In this document: positions 9,338 through 17,274 of the stretch, in pieces
Numbering within the stretch: the stretch's first letter is position 1
Layout: every line of letters begins with the position of its first letter
Assembly: GCF_030819275.1 (NCBI RefSeq)
Contig: NZ_JAUTBL010000002.1
Coordinates: forward strand, 2,726,501 to 2,790,500
DNA: 64,000 nucleotides
Direction of reading: 5' to 3'
From: Agrobacterium larrymoorei
GTDB lineage: Bacteria; Pseudomonadota; Alphaproteobacteria; Rhizobiales; Rhizobiaceae
Translations under genes and position numbers: made by a program
Notes under the pieces: generated by a model
The model's input: only the letters and a program-made list of their open reading frames with translations
Database searches by the model: none
What the model was told of the DNA's origin: nothing

Positions 9338-10291
9338 TTACTCGATCACCTTCGTGGAGCGCTTCACGACGCTTTCAGGGAAAGTAACGCCGATCTTTTC
9401 AGCGGCTTTCTTGTTGAGAACGAGGTCGGTTCCAACAGCTGTGGTCGCCGGAATATCGCCGGGCTTCTCACCCTTCAGGATACGCACGACGACAGCGCCC
9501 GTCTGCTTGCCCACATCGAAATAGTTGAAGCCGAGCGCGGCAATGGCACCGCGTGCAACGGAATCTGTATCAGCCGCAAAGAGCGGGATCTTCGCTTCAG
9601 CCGCAACACCGGCTGCCGCTTCGAAGGCGGAGACGATGGTGTTGTCGGTCGGGACGTAGATGACATCCGCCTTGCCGACCAGCGCACGGGTCGCACCCTG
9701 AACTTCGGAGGACTTGGTGGCAACGGATTCGACAACCGTGAGACCGGCCTTTGCCGCTGCTTCCTTCAGCAGAGCGAGCGTCGAGACGGAGTTGGCCTCA
9801 GCCGAGTTGTAGATATAGCCAATGGTCTTGGCAGACGGCACGATTTCCTTGACCAGAGCCAGGTGCTCATTGACAGGAAGCGCGTCGGAAAGACCGGTGA
9901 CGTTGCGGCCGGGCTTCTCCATCGACTTGATCAGCTGCGCGCCGACGGGATCGGAAACGGCGGTGAAGACGACCGGAATGTCGCGCGTTGCGGCAATGAC
10001 GGCCTGCGCCGACGGCGTGGAGATAGGCACGATGACATTCGGCGCGTCGCCAACAAACTGGCGGGCGATCTGCGCGGCGGTGCCGGGGTTACCCTGTGCG
10101 GACTGGTAGACGAACTTGAGGTTCTCGCCTTCCTTGTAGCCAGCCTCGGCAAGCGCTGCCTTCACGCCATCACGTGCGGCGTCGAGGGCTGGATGCTCGA
10201 CAATGGCTGTGACAGCGACGGTGACGTCTTCCGCCTTGGCAGGAAGGACAAGAGCCGTGGCGGCGGCGAGCGCCAGAATAAGTGCGCGCAT
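9338..10291 (-). CDS. ABC importer substrate-binding protein (PF04392, TrpX-like)
   Basis: Periplasmic solute-binding protein of 317 residues. A signal peptide covers about residues 1-20 (ALILALAAATALVLPAKAED). The mature part shows the PF04392 pattern: IVEHPALDAARDGVKAAL, QIARQFVGDAPNVIVPISTP and VFTAVSDPVGAQLI. The start has a good GGAGG site. It leads the importer cluster completed by the permease and ATPase downstream. A 14-bp perfect palindrome (10379-10392) sits about 90 bp upstream and could be an operator. The ligand is unknown; aromatic amino acids are the best guess by family. Confidence 0.92.
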   Translation of the reverse strand: MRALILALAAATALVLPAKAEDVTVAVTAIVEHPALDAARDGVKAALAEAGYKEGENLKFVYQSAQGNPGTAAQIARQFVGDAPNVIVPISTPSAQAVIAATRDIPVVFTAVSDPVGAQLIKSMEKPGRNVTGLSDALPVNEHLALVKEIVPSAKTIGYIYNSAEANSVSTLALLKEAAAKAGLTVVESVATKSSEVQGATRALVGKADVIYVPTDNTIVSAFEAAAGVAAEAKIPLFAADTDSVARGAIAALGFNYFDVGKQTGAVVVRILKGEKPGDIPATTAVGTDLVLNKKAAEKIGVTFPESVVKRSTKVIE

Positions 10292-10378
10292 AGGGGTATT
10301 CCTCCGATTGTTTTGCTTTTCCCGCCTTCTTTAGGAAAGGGTAAAGCCGAAATCAATCATGCGGGAGAGATCGGAGCG

Positions 10379-10392
10379 ATCAAATATTTGAT
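10379..10392. promoter_or_regulatory. 14-bp perfect palindrome, candidate operator
   Basis: ATCAAATATTTGAT reads identically on both strands. It lies about 90 bp upstream of the ABC binding-protein start in otherwise unstructured AT-rich DNA. Its position suits a repressor or activator site, but no regulator gene is adjacent. Confidence 0.35.
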
Positions 10393-10431
10393 TGGATCAA
10401 GGGTAAAGCGCACGAAAAACAGAGGAGGTAT

Positions 10432-10626
10432 ATGAGTTCTGCTGGAAAAATAGATCGAAACTGTCGATCCTCTTCTCCTGAATATCGTCTTCACCGCACC
10501 GGCCTGATGCCCCGCAGCCAAAGCTCAACGCCAATAACCGGCTGGCTTAAGACAAAATTTCCGCGATCGCGCTACAGACGTACTCTTGCAATAGGTACTC
10601 AAGCCCGAAGCAATCAAGCAGCCTAG
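10432..10626 (+). CDS. Doubtful small ORF, 64 codons
   Basis: A short frame whose ATG is preceded by a strong AGGAGG only 3 bases away. The product is rich in Arg and Ser, has no membrane or domain pattern, and resembles no family I know. The close ribosome-binding site is the only argument for it; composition argues against it. Confidence 0.15.
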   Translation: MSSAGKIDRNCRSSSPEYRLHRTGLMPRSQSSTPITGWLKTKFPRSRYRRTLAIGTQARSNQAA

Positions 10627-10759
10627 GCCTTCGTCGGCATGTGCTCTCTTCGATAGATCACCACTTTCCCAGCAATAAGAATCTTGAGACAGTGGCTGGG
10701 AAATGTCATCGGAATGTTCCAGCAAATTGCCCTGTGCGATCGGTGGCGTCAGCCTTTGA

Positions 10760-11836
10760 GTGAGACTTGATTTGGCAACGATTATTCTGGCTGCCGGTCG
10801 CCGTTTCGGGCGATTTACTTTACTGTTTCTGATCGCGCTGCTGTCACTCATCATGAGCCTGTGCTTCTTTTTGTTAGATCAGCACGTCATTTGGCTTTTT
10901 GTTCTGATCGGCTTTGCCTTATGGACGGTAGACATCACGGTCGCTTTGTTGAAGGGCATATTCTTTGCAAATCTATCGAGCAAAAAGGTCAATGGGATCA
11001 GTCGAGCCGAAGCCCCTGGACTATGGTCCATGTGGGAAGCTGTTGCAGGAGCGGCCGTAGCCAGGAAAACCACGATTACACTGAGTGACGCGTTGAATGC
11101 CAGCATCAGGATGCATCGTGCTCTGCTTGGATTTCGCCAGCATTACCAGCTGAGTGTCGGCATTCCTTTGCTGGCAGTCACAGATAAAGAAGCGATGTTT
11201 GCCATTCTCATGCATGAGAATGGTCACGTGCTGAACGAGGATGTGAATGGAAAGCTCCGTCTGGCAGAACTCGAAGAAAGCCTCAACATCGTCTTCGACT
11301 TCGCTCCACCGGATAAATCAATCACCGGACACCTGCTCTACGCCTTATGGAAAAGACTCTCACCGTCATTTGCGCGTGAGAAGATGCGTCTGTCTCGAGA
11401 CGCCGAGATCAAAGCCGACCTCGAAGCGGCAAAGGGTGGTCACGGCGAGGAGGCCGCTCGCGCCCTGCTTCTGGTCGATGCGTCCGCCATATTCCTGCAG
11501 CAAACATTTTATGAGTCGTTGCGGAAAGAAGGTGCGGGTACAGTGCCACCTGTCATTTCCCCCACGAAAAGCCTTTTGAACGCGGTGTCTATGCTCAATA
11601 TGAGTGAGCTGTTGAACAGCTATGCGCGCCACGCATGGTCGATAGAGGTCGACGAACTGTCCTCTCATCCGTCCTGTGCTCAACGTCTTTCAGCGTTGGG
11701 CTATGCCGAACTTTTTCCAATAGAACCAGTGGCAAGGTCGGCACTTGCCCTCTTGGGAGACGATTTTGCCAAGCGAGTATTTGCTGAGCTGGATGAGTTA
11801 TGGACAAACCCTGTGCCGAGCAAACTGCAATCGTGA
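10760..11836 (+). CDS. M48-type membrane metallopeptidase
   Basis: Predicted membrane zinc protease of 358 residues. Two hydrophobic segments span about residues 19-39 and 43-69. The zinc motif HENGH is at residues 152-156, and a downstream SRDAEIKADLEAA supplies the ExxxD-type third ligand, as in HtpX/Ste24-like M48 enzymes. The start is the GTG at 10760. The gene is visibly AT-richer than its neighbours and stands alone between the ABC cluster and rlmN, so it may be an accessory acquisition. The specific substrate is unknown; membrane-protein quality control is only a family-level guess. Confidence 0.8.
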   Translation: MRLDLATIILAAGRRFGRFTLLFLIALLSLIMSLCFFLLDQHVIWLFVLIGFALWTVDITVALLKGIFFANLSSKKVNGISRAEAPGLWSMWEAVAGAAVARKTTITLSDALNASIRMHRALLGFRQHYQLSVGIPLLAVTDKEAMFAILMHENGHVLNEDVNGKLRLAELEESLNIVFDFAPPDKSITGHLLYALWKRLSPSFAREKMRLSRDAEIKADLEAAKGGHGEEAARALLLVDASAIFLQQTFYESLRKEGAGTVPPVISPTKSLLNAVSMLNMSELLNSYARHAWSIEVDELSSHPSCAQRLSALGYAELFPIEPVARSALALLGDDFAKRVFAELDELWTNPVPSKLQS

Positions 11837-11905
11837 GCGGACGCAGCGGATAAAGTAAAAGCTGCCAGTGGCAGCAGGACATGACCTGGATTCGAGGGTG
11901 ATGTC

Positions 11906-11977
11906 AAAAAAGGGTGTCGCCACAGACCCCGTACCGGAAAGGCTCAAGACTGAGGCTGTCCTCGGGGCGACGACACC
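11906..11977 (-). terminator. Structured terminator of rlmN
   Basis: On the minus strand GGTGTCG...GCC (11966-11977) pairs with GGCGACACC (11913-11921), enclosing an inner GAGG/CCTC hairpin. It is followed by C and then U residues (11906-11911). It lies just past the rlmN stop codon and ends at the convergent peptidase gene. Confidence 0.55.
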
Positions 11978-11983
11978 GGAAAT

Positions 11984-13222
11984 TCAGTCGTCAGCCCCAT
12001 GATTGGCAATCATCATCGCTTCGAACGCCAGGCGCTCGGTCTTGCGCATGCGCTCGGATTCCGACTTCAGCTGGCCGCAGGCTGCCAGAATATCGCGTCC
12101 ACGCGGGGTGCGGATCGGTGAGGCGTAGCCCGCCTGGTTGATGAAGTCGGCGAACTTCTCGATCTGCGCCCAATCCGAGCACTGATAGTTGGTGCCGGGC
12201 CAGGGGTTGAAGGGGATAAGATTGATCTTGGCCGGAACGCCTTTGAGAAGCTGGATCAGCATCTTGGCATCTTCCAGACTGTCGTTGACGTCCTTCAGCA
12301 TCACATATTCGAAGGTGATGCGGCGCGCATTCGACAGGCCCGGATAATTGCGGCAGGCTTCGATCAGTTCCTTCAGCGGATACTTCTTGTTGATCGGCAC
12401 CAGCATGTCGCGCAGCTCGTCGCGCACGGCGTGCAGCGAGATCGCCAGCATCACGCCGATTTCGTCGCCGGTGCGGAAGATTTCCGGCACGACGCCGGAG
12501 GTGGAGAGCGTCACGCGGCGCTTGGAGAGCGACAGGCCGTCGCCGTCGGTGGCGATCAGGAGTGCGGTCTTCACATGCTCGAAATTATAGAGCGGCTCGC
12601 CCATGCCCATCATCACGATATTGGAGACCTTGCGGCCTTCGCTCGGCACATAGGCGCCGACCGGCGTCGAGCCATCCGGGAAATCGCCCAGACGATCGCG
12701 CGCCAGCAGAAGCTGCGAGAGAATTTCTTCCGCCGTCAGGTTGCGCACCAGGCGCTGCGTGCCGGTGTGGCAGAAGGAACAGGTGAGCGAACAGCCGACC
12801 TGGCTGGAGATGCACAGCGTCCCGCGGCCTTCTTCAGGAATATAGACGGTCTCGATTTCCACCGGGCGACCGGCACCACGTGGGGGAAAGCGCATCAACC
12901 ACTTGCGCGTGCCGTCATTGGAGATCTGCTCTTCGACGATTTCCGGGCGCGCGATGGTGAACTTCGCCTTCAGCGTCTCGCGAAGCTCCTTGGCGACATT
13001 CGTCATGTTGTCGAAATCGGAGACGCCGCGCACATAGAGCCAGTTCCACAACTGGCTGACGCGCATCTTCACCTGTTTCTGCGGCACGCCGATTTCCATC
13101 AGCGCATCGGCCATCTCGTCGCGCGTCATGCCGATCAGCGACGGCTTGCCGGACATGAGGTCGCCATTGGGGACCAGAGGCGCCTTGACGGCAAGACCGG
13201 GTGTAGCTTCCAAAGTGGACAT
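11984..13222 (-). CDS. rlmN: Dual-specificity RNA methyltransferase RlmN
   Basis: Radical-SAM enzyme that methylates C2 of A2503 in 23S rRNA and A37 of some tRNAs. The 412-residue protein has the 4Fe-4S motif CxxxCxxC at Cys144, Cys148 and Cys151 ([12 protein letters not shown]). It also has [12 protein letters not shown], the S-adenosylmethionine-binding [11 protein letters not shown], and a C-terminal ACGQLKSE that carries the mechanistic cysteine. Length and start fit alphaproteobacterial RlmN, which has a short N-terminal extension. The gene is monocistronic, with a structured terminator at 11906-11977. Confidence 0.96.
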   Translation of the reverse strand: MSTLEATPGLAVKAPLVPNGDLMSGKPSLIGMTRDEMADALMEIGVPQKQVKMRVSQLWNWLYVRGVSDFDNMTNVAKELRETLKAKFTIARPEIVEEQISNDGTRKWLMRFPPRGAGRPVEIETVYIPEEGRGTLCISSQVGCSLTCSFCHTGTQRLVRNLTAEEILSQLLLARDRLGDFPDGSTPVGAYVPSEGRKVSNIVMMGMGEPLYNFEHVKTALLIATDGDGLSLSKRRVTLSTSGVVPEIFRTGDEIGVMLAISLHAVRDELRDMLVPINKKYPLKELIEACRNYPGLSNARRITFEYVMLKDVNDSLEDAKMLIQLLKGVPAKINLIPFNPWPGTNYQCSDWAQIEKFADFINQAGYASPIRTPRGRDILAACGQLKSESERMRKTERLAFEAMMIANHGADD

Positions 13223-13378
13223 CGTCCTATCCCATCATCCAATGCACGAGCAAAACCGACCTGTCGAAACGGCGGAACGTCATCTGCATGTCGAGAAATC
13301 CAAAACTGCTGCGATCATCTTGGTGTCGCCAGCATTCGTGTTGGGCGCGCATCTAGCATCAAACCGGCAGAAACGCAA

Positions 13379-13402
13379 ATGGCCGGTCAAGAGACCGGCC
13401 AT
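13379..13402 (-). terminator. Hairpin terminator of the IalB-family gene
   Basis: Perfect 10-bp stem ATGGCCGGTC/GACCGGCCAT with a 4-base loop, 24 bp beyond the stop codon. Only a short U-rich tail follows on the minus strand. Confidence 0.6.
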
Positions 13403-13425
13403 CAGACTTGATCTTCGACGTTTGC

Positions 13426-13929
13426 TTACTTGCAGCTTTCGATCTGCTTCAGCGCGGCAGAGATGCCGGAGAGCGAATAGGAATAGGAGGTTGCCGTGCC
13501 ACGACCCGACGTCGCCTTGACGGTCATGCTCTTACCAACCTTCATGGCGGCAACGAGTGCCGGCTCTTCAGCGGCATTCTCGACCCAGGCAGCCTTGTCC
13601 TTGGTGAACATGACGAAGTTCTTGTTGTCGATCGTCACATTGACCTTGGAGCCTTCCTTCAGAGGATAGCCAACCATAGCCTGCGGCTCATAGGAGATGT
13701 TCTGGCCGGGACGCTGCGACACGATGAAGAAGATATCGCCATGGTCGACGCTTGCCGGCTCCTTGGCGGTTGGAACAGACAGAACATAGCAAACGGTGCT
13801 TTTACCCGATTTGTACGAATAGGCACCCCAAGCGTTGAACTGCTGGATGCGCGTGGGCGACTGTGCAGAGGCAATGCTGACGCTGGTCAGCAAAATGGCG
13901 GCTGCGGTTGCTACACTTCTTACAAACAT
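13426..13929 (-). CDS. Invasion-associated locus B (IalB) family protein
   Basis: Exported protein of 167 residues from the IalB family (PF06776), common in Rhizobiales. Bartonella IalB is tied to erythrocyte entry, but the general role is unknown. A signal peptide covers about residues 1-22 (AAAILLTSVSIASAQ). The mature domain includes a cysteine (STVCYVLS) and a C-terminal cysteine (IESCK) that could form a disulfide. A run of hydrophobic/basic beta-strand patterns (NKNFVMFTKDKAAWVENAAE) matches the family. A hairpin at 13379-13402 follows it. No host-invasion role should be assumed here. Confidence 0.85.
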   Translation of the reverse strand: MFVRSVATAAAILLTSVSIASAQSPTRIQQFNAWGAYSYKSGKSTVCYVLSVPTAKEPASVDHGDIFFIVSQRPGQNISYEPQAMVGYPLKEGSKVNVTIDNKNFVMFTKDKAAWVENAAEEPALVAAMKVGKSMTVKATSGRGTATSYSYSLSGISAALKQIESCK

Positions 13930-14288
13930 TGAATTTCCTGCCGGGTTTATTGTCTTCCAGTTGCCCGAACGGCTAGGCCGGGCCGGTGCTAGGTGAAGGC
14001 CGTCATCTTCATTTTGGCTAAGGAACGGTTACCAAACCGTCAACGCCATCATTAAAAGGTGAGAATTGTATCGCGGTGTTACAGTTCGGATACTCCCCGC
14101 GCCCCAAGAAACATGCCGCGCCAAGGCTGAAAACGCCTTGACAAAAACACATGCGTCAGAGGTCCTCAACGCATGCAAAACACGCTTCGAGCGACGCGAG
14201 TCAGCGCCACGCCAAAGGTATGACACGGCAATTCAGGCAAGAATTTGTCGGGATTTGGAAGCGCGTCTAACGGCCCATCACAGAGCCG
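13930..14288. other. 359-bp intergenic region with hairpins
   Basis: Separates the IalB-family and YkvA-family genes, both on the minus strand. It contains a probable terminator (14142-14176), a CAAGGC/GCCTTG hairpin just to its left, and an ACGGTT/AACCGT inverted repeat at 14025-14040 near the IalB 5' side. Frames on either strand look non-coding. Confidence 0.55.
14142..14176 (-). terminator. Probable terminator of the YkvA-family gene
   Basis: CATGCGT (14150-14156) and ACGCATG (14169-14175) pair. Their loop itself contains GAGG/CCTC, and a run of five U residues follows on the minus strand. It is about 110 bp past the YkvA-like stop codon. Confidence 0.45.
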
Positions 14289-14666
14289 TTATTCCCCGCG
14301 CATCTTTTCCAGCGCAACGTCGGCAGCGTCGTAATGCTCCATCTTGATGTGGGCACGGATCATAGCAAGCGCTGCAGTCAAAACGGCGATATCGTCCGTA
14401 AAGCCGATGACCGCCAGCATATCCGGCACGACATCGATCGGCATGATGAAGTAACCGAGCGCAGCAAGAAGAATGCCCTTGGCACGCAACGGCGTGGCGG
14501 GATCGACCGCGCAATAATAGGCGGCAGCGGCATCTCTGGCAAAAGGCACCTTGCTGACGACCCGCTTCATCTTCGGCCAGAACTTGGCGCGTACCGTCTG
14601 TTCGCGTTCCTTCTGCGTGTCGGGATCGCCGGGAAGCAGGATTTCACCGATCTTGACGTCATCCAT
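14289..14666 (-). CDS. YkvA-family (DUF1232) protein
   Basis: Small membrane-associated protein of 125 residues with the DUF1232 core: KGILLAALGYFIMPIDVVPD, then ML and VIGFTDDIAVLTAAL. The invariant P-x-D-x-x-P-D pattern is present. The family function is unknown. The N-terminal 40 residues are charged and variable. It sits 53 bp downstream of the pterin dehydratase gene on the same strand and may be co-transcribed. Confidence 0.85.
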   Translation of the reverse strand: MDDVKIGEILLPGDPDTQKEREQTVRAKFWPKMKRVVSKVPFARDAAAAYYCAVDPATPLRAKGILLAALGYFIMPIDVVPDMLAVIGFTDDIAVLTAALAMIRAHIKMEHYDAADVALEKMRGE

Positions 14667-14719
14667 TGTCTTAAGTTCCTGTGATCATCGCAAATAATAT
14701 AGGCGAGCAAGACCACCGT

Positions 14720-15025
14720 TCAATTGCCGCGCCCGGCGGCCGCCTTTTCCATGGCCTTGGCCAGCAGGATATCACGCTCGGTAATTCCTTGGGAATCATG
14801 CGTGGTGAGACAGATATTCACCCGCGAATAGACGTTCGACCATTCCGGATGGTGATTGAGCTTCTCCGCCGCAAGCGCGCATTCAGCCATTAAACCGAAG
14901 GCTTCGGCGAAACTGGCAAACTTGTAGGCCTTGACGATTGCCAGGCCGTCTTCGCGCAAAGACCAGCCGTCCAGCGTCTCAAGCGCCGTTCGCACTGCGT
15001 CCGCTTCAAGTTTTGCATAGGTCAT
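14720..15025 (-). CDS. phhB: 4a-hydroxytetrahydrobiopterin dehydratase (PCD/PhhB)
   Basis: Dehydrates 4a-hydroxy-tetrahydropterin, recycling the cofactor of aromatic amino-acid hydroxylases; in bacteria it can also serve other pterin steps. The 101-residue length is standard. The family signature [20 protein letters not shown], followed by HD, contains the active-site histidines and the Trp/Tyr pattern. The ATG follows GGGGGAGGG at good spacing. No hydroxylase gene is adjacent in this window. Confidence 0.93.
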   Translation of the reverse strand: MTYAKLEADAVRTALETLDGWSLREDGLAIVKAYKFASFAEAFGLMAECALAAEKLNHHPEWSNVYSRVNICLTTHDSQGITERDILLAKAMEKAAAGRGN

Positions 15026-15180
15026 GACGATCCCTCCCCCTTATACACTGTTCCATGACGACTGAACGGACAGGCATGCGCTTTGGTTCATGCTTGACCG
15101 TCAGATCGTCACGCGAATGGGCGCTCGACCGGGACAATGGCCCAGCCGATACTTGATCAGGCATCATCGATGCGCGGATT

Positions 15181-15774
15181 TTAGAACAGGCTCTTTTCCG
15201 GAAGCAGTCCAGCGTCGGAATAGATGCCGGTCGAACGGCTTTCATAGAGCGGGAAGGCCTCTTCGACGATATAAGGCCCGCCACCGACCGATTCCTTCGA
15301 GGACATCAGAACGAAGCGCCCGACGGTGAAGGGTGACGTTCGGAAATCCCCGCGGCCCGAAAGATAATGGACCACATCGTCGAGCCTCGAATTGCGAAGC
15401 CGCGCCAGCGTCACATGGGGCGTGAACTTTCGCGGATCCGGCGGCAGACCGAGACGCTGGCAGATGCGCTCGATTTCTGCCTGGAGAGCGACCATTTCCG
15501 GGGAAGGAGAAACCCCGGCCCATAGGGAATGCGGCTTCTTCGATCCGAAGGAGCCCATGCCCGTCAGGTTGATCTGAAATTCCTCGCGATCGATGCGATC
15601 CAGCCGGTCGACCACCTCGTCAGCGGTGCGACCGTCTATATCCCCGATAAAGCGCAAGGTGATGTGATAATTCTCCACGTCAATCCACCGGGCTCCCGGC
15701 AGACCACCGCGCAACAATGAAAGGCTCATCGCCGCATTGCGCGGAATTTCGAGGGCGGTAAACAGTCTCGGCAT
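15181..15774 (-). CDS. thpR: RNA 2',3'-cyclic phosphodiesterase (ThpR/LigT family)
   Basis: 2H-phosphoesterase that opens 2',3'-cyclic phosphates on RNA ends. The 197-residue protein carries both HxT motifs: HITLRF at residue 37 and HVTLARL in the C-terminal half. The ATG at 15772-15774 gives the conserved start MPRLFTALEIPRN; a longer in-frame start adds residues without family support. It is followed by the SGNH esterase gene upstream on the same strand, with no clear functional tie. Confidence 0.93.
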   Translation of the reverse strand: MPRLFTALEIPRNAAMSLSLLRGGLPGARWIDVENYHITLRFIGDIDGRTADEVVDRLDRIDREEFQINLTGMGSFGSKKPHSLWAGVSPSPEMVALQAEIERICQRLGLPPDPRKFTPHVTLARLRNSRLDDVVHYLSGRGDFRTSPFTVGRFVLMSSKESVGGGPYIVEEAFPLYESRSTGIYSDAGLLPEKSLF

Positions 15775-15842
15775 GGCGAGCTCCCCGAATCTCTTGGCAG
15801 AACAAGTACAGCGAATCATGCAAAGCTTCGCTGCGCAAGTGC

Positions 15843-16493
15843 TTATTTTTTTTGCTCACTGATAGTCTTAACAAAGGCCTCGACGGCGGGCAGAGACTTC
15901 TCCACCATCACTGCCACGCCCTTGGCATTAGGATGCATTCTGTCTTCCAGTTGCAGGCTTTGGTCCAGCACAACACCATCCAGGAAGAACGGGTAGAGCG
16001 GCACTTTGTATTTCTGCGCCAGCCGCTCATAGATCGGGTTGAACGCCTTGCCGTAATCGCCACCCATATTCGGCGGCACGATGATGCCCATCAGGAGGAC
16101 CGGGATCTTGCGCTTCTGGAACCCTTCGATAATGGCCGACAGGTTCTTCTCGGTGTCCGCCGGCGGAATGCCGCGCAGCGCATCGTTAGCGCCAAGCTCA
16201 AGGATCACGCCATCCGTCCCATCCGGCACGGACCATTCGGCGCGCGCCAGGCCTGCGGAGCTCGTGTCTCCCGAAACGCCGGCATTGGTGACGACCACAT
16301 CGACACCCTTGGCCTTCAGCGCCGCTTCGAGCTGCGCAGCATAGCTTTCATTCGGCGCCAGTTGATAACCGGCCATGAGGCTGTCGCCGAAGCCGACGAT
16401 CTGCAAGGGTTTGTCCTGAGCGTTGGCGACTGAGGAGGAAAGAAGCGCTCCACAGATGACGACGAAGTGAGCGGCAACGGCTTTAAAATTCAT
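15843..16493 (-). CDS. Periplasmic SGNH-fold arylesterase / lysophospholipase (TesA type)
   Basis: Predicted secreted ester hydrolase of 216 residues, similar in layout to E. coli TesA. A signal peptide covers about residues 1-25 (VICGALLSSSVANAQ). Block I GFGDSLMAGY contains the catalytic Ser, block III GANDALRG the oxyanion Asn, and block V DRMHPN the Asp and His. The ATG at 16491-16493 is chosen because it begins the signal peptide; upstream in-frame codons overlap the divergent ATPase. It is divergent from ybbA-ybbP, the same arrangement as tesA/ybbA/ybbP in enterobacteria. The natural substrate is unknown. Confidence 0.93.
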   Translation of the reverse strand: MNFKAVAAHFVVICGALLSSSVANAQDKPLQIVGFGDSLMAGYQLAPNESYAAQLEAALKAKGVDVVVTNAGVSGDTSSAGLARAEWSVPDGTDGVILELGANDALRGIPPADTEKNLSAIIEGFQKRKIPVLLMGIIVPPNMGGDYGKAFNPIYERLAQKYKVPLYPFFLDGVVLDQSLQLEDRMHPNAKGVAVMVEKSLPAVEAFVKTISEQKK

Positions 16494-16560
16494 TCCAGCC
16501 TTCCTAATTTGTGAAGCCGGCAAGGCTTCTGCACTCTTGATCATATAGGAACGCAAAAAC

Positions 16561-17274
16561 GTGGCGAAAAGCACCATCGAGTTGAAGAAGGCGGACCTCA
16601 CCCTTGGCAATGCCGCCGCCTCCGTCCACGTTTTAAAGAGCATCGATCTCACCATTGAAGAAGGCGAAGCCGTCGGCATCGTCGGCACTTCCGGCTCTGG
16701 CAAGTCCACACTGCTGATGGTTCTGGCGGGTCTTGAAAGGCTCGATAGCGGCGAGATCACAATTGCGGGAACGCATCTCCACACGCTTGGAGAAGACGCG
16801 CTGGCCGATTTCCGCGGCAAGAATATCGGCATCGTCTTTCAGTCCTTTCACCTGATCGCCAATATGACGGCGCTTGAGAATGTTGCCGTTCCGCTTGAAC
16901 TCGCCAATGTGCCGAATGCCTTCGAAATTGCGACGCGAGAACTCACCGCCGTCGGCCTCGGTCAGCGCCTCAACCACTATCCCGGCCAATTGTCCGGCGG
17001 TGAGCAGCAGCGCGTGGCGATTGCCAGAGCGCTCGCTCCATCGCCTGCCGTGCTGATCGCCGACGAGCCGACCGGCAATCTCGACACCGATACCGGCAAG
17101 CAGATTGCCGACCTGCTCTTCTCCAAGCAGGCCGAGCGCGGCATGACGATGATCCTCGTCACTCACGATCCGTCGCTCGCTGCCCGCTGTACCCGCCAGA
17201 TCAAGGTCCGCTCCGGCCACATCGAAGGGGATAGCGCCAGCTCCACCGCCGCCAGACAGGCAGCAAGCGCATGA
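16561..17274 (+). CDS. ABC transporter ATPase, YbbA/LolD type
   Basis: ATPase of a MacB/LolCDE-like ABC system, 237 residues. Walker [10 protein letters not shown], the [10 protein letters not shown]-loop, signature [15 protein letters not shown] and Walker [13 protein letters not shown] are all clear. The GTG start at 16561 gives [15 protein letters not shown]. It overlaps the FtsX-type permease by 4 bases (ATGA). Divergence from the SGNH esterase mirrors the tesA-ybbAP locus elsewhere, suggesting a role in handling lipid or lipoprotein-like molecules; that role is inferred from synteny. Confidence 0.93.
   Translation: MAKSTIELKKADLTLGNAAASVHVLKSIDLTIEEGEAVGIVGTSGSGKSTLLMVLAGLERLDSGEITIAGTHLHTLGEDALADFRGKNIGIVFQSFHLIANMTALENVAVPLELANVPNAFEIATRELTAVGLGQRLNHYPGQLSGGEQQRVAIARALAPSPAVLIADEPTGNLDTDTGKQIADLLFSKQAERGMTMILVTHDPSLAARCTRQIKVRSGHIEGDSASSTAARQAASA

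Larger units (their letters stand above)
10292..10759. other. 468-bp intergenic region, AT-richer, no convincing gene
   Basis: Holds the 5' region of the ABC binding-protein gene and the palindrome at 10379-10392. A 64-codon plus-strand frame begins at 10432 behind AGAGGAGGT, but its residue composition looks random. A 9-bp hairpin (TTTCCCAGC at 10665-10673, GCTGGGAAA at 10695-10703) has no U-run. Confidence 0.6.

Noticed and set aside
10665..10703. 9-bp hairpin TTTCCCAGC/GCTGGGAAA
   Set aside because: Loop of 21 bases and no U-run; not convincing as a terminator or RNA gene.
13426..13929. Interpreting the IalB-family gene as evidence of a pathogen
   Set aside because: IalB homologs are widespread in non-pathogenic Rhizobiales; the family alone does not imply invasion.
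14066..14347. Small plus-strand frame between the IalB-like and YkvA-like genes
   Set aside because: Overlaps the YkvA-like 3' end, spans hairpins, and its residues look random.
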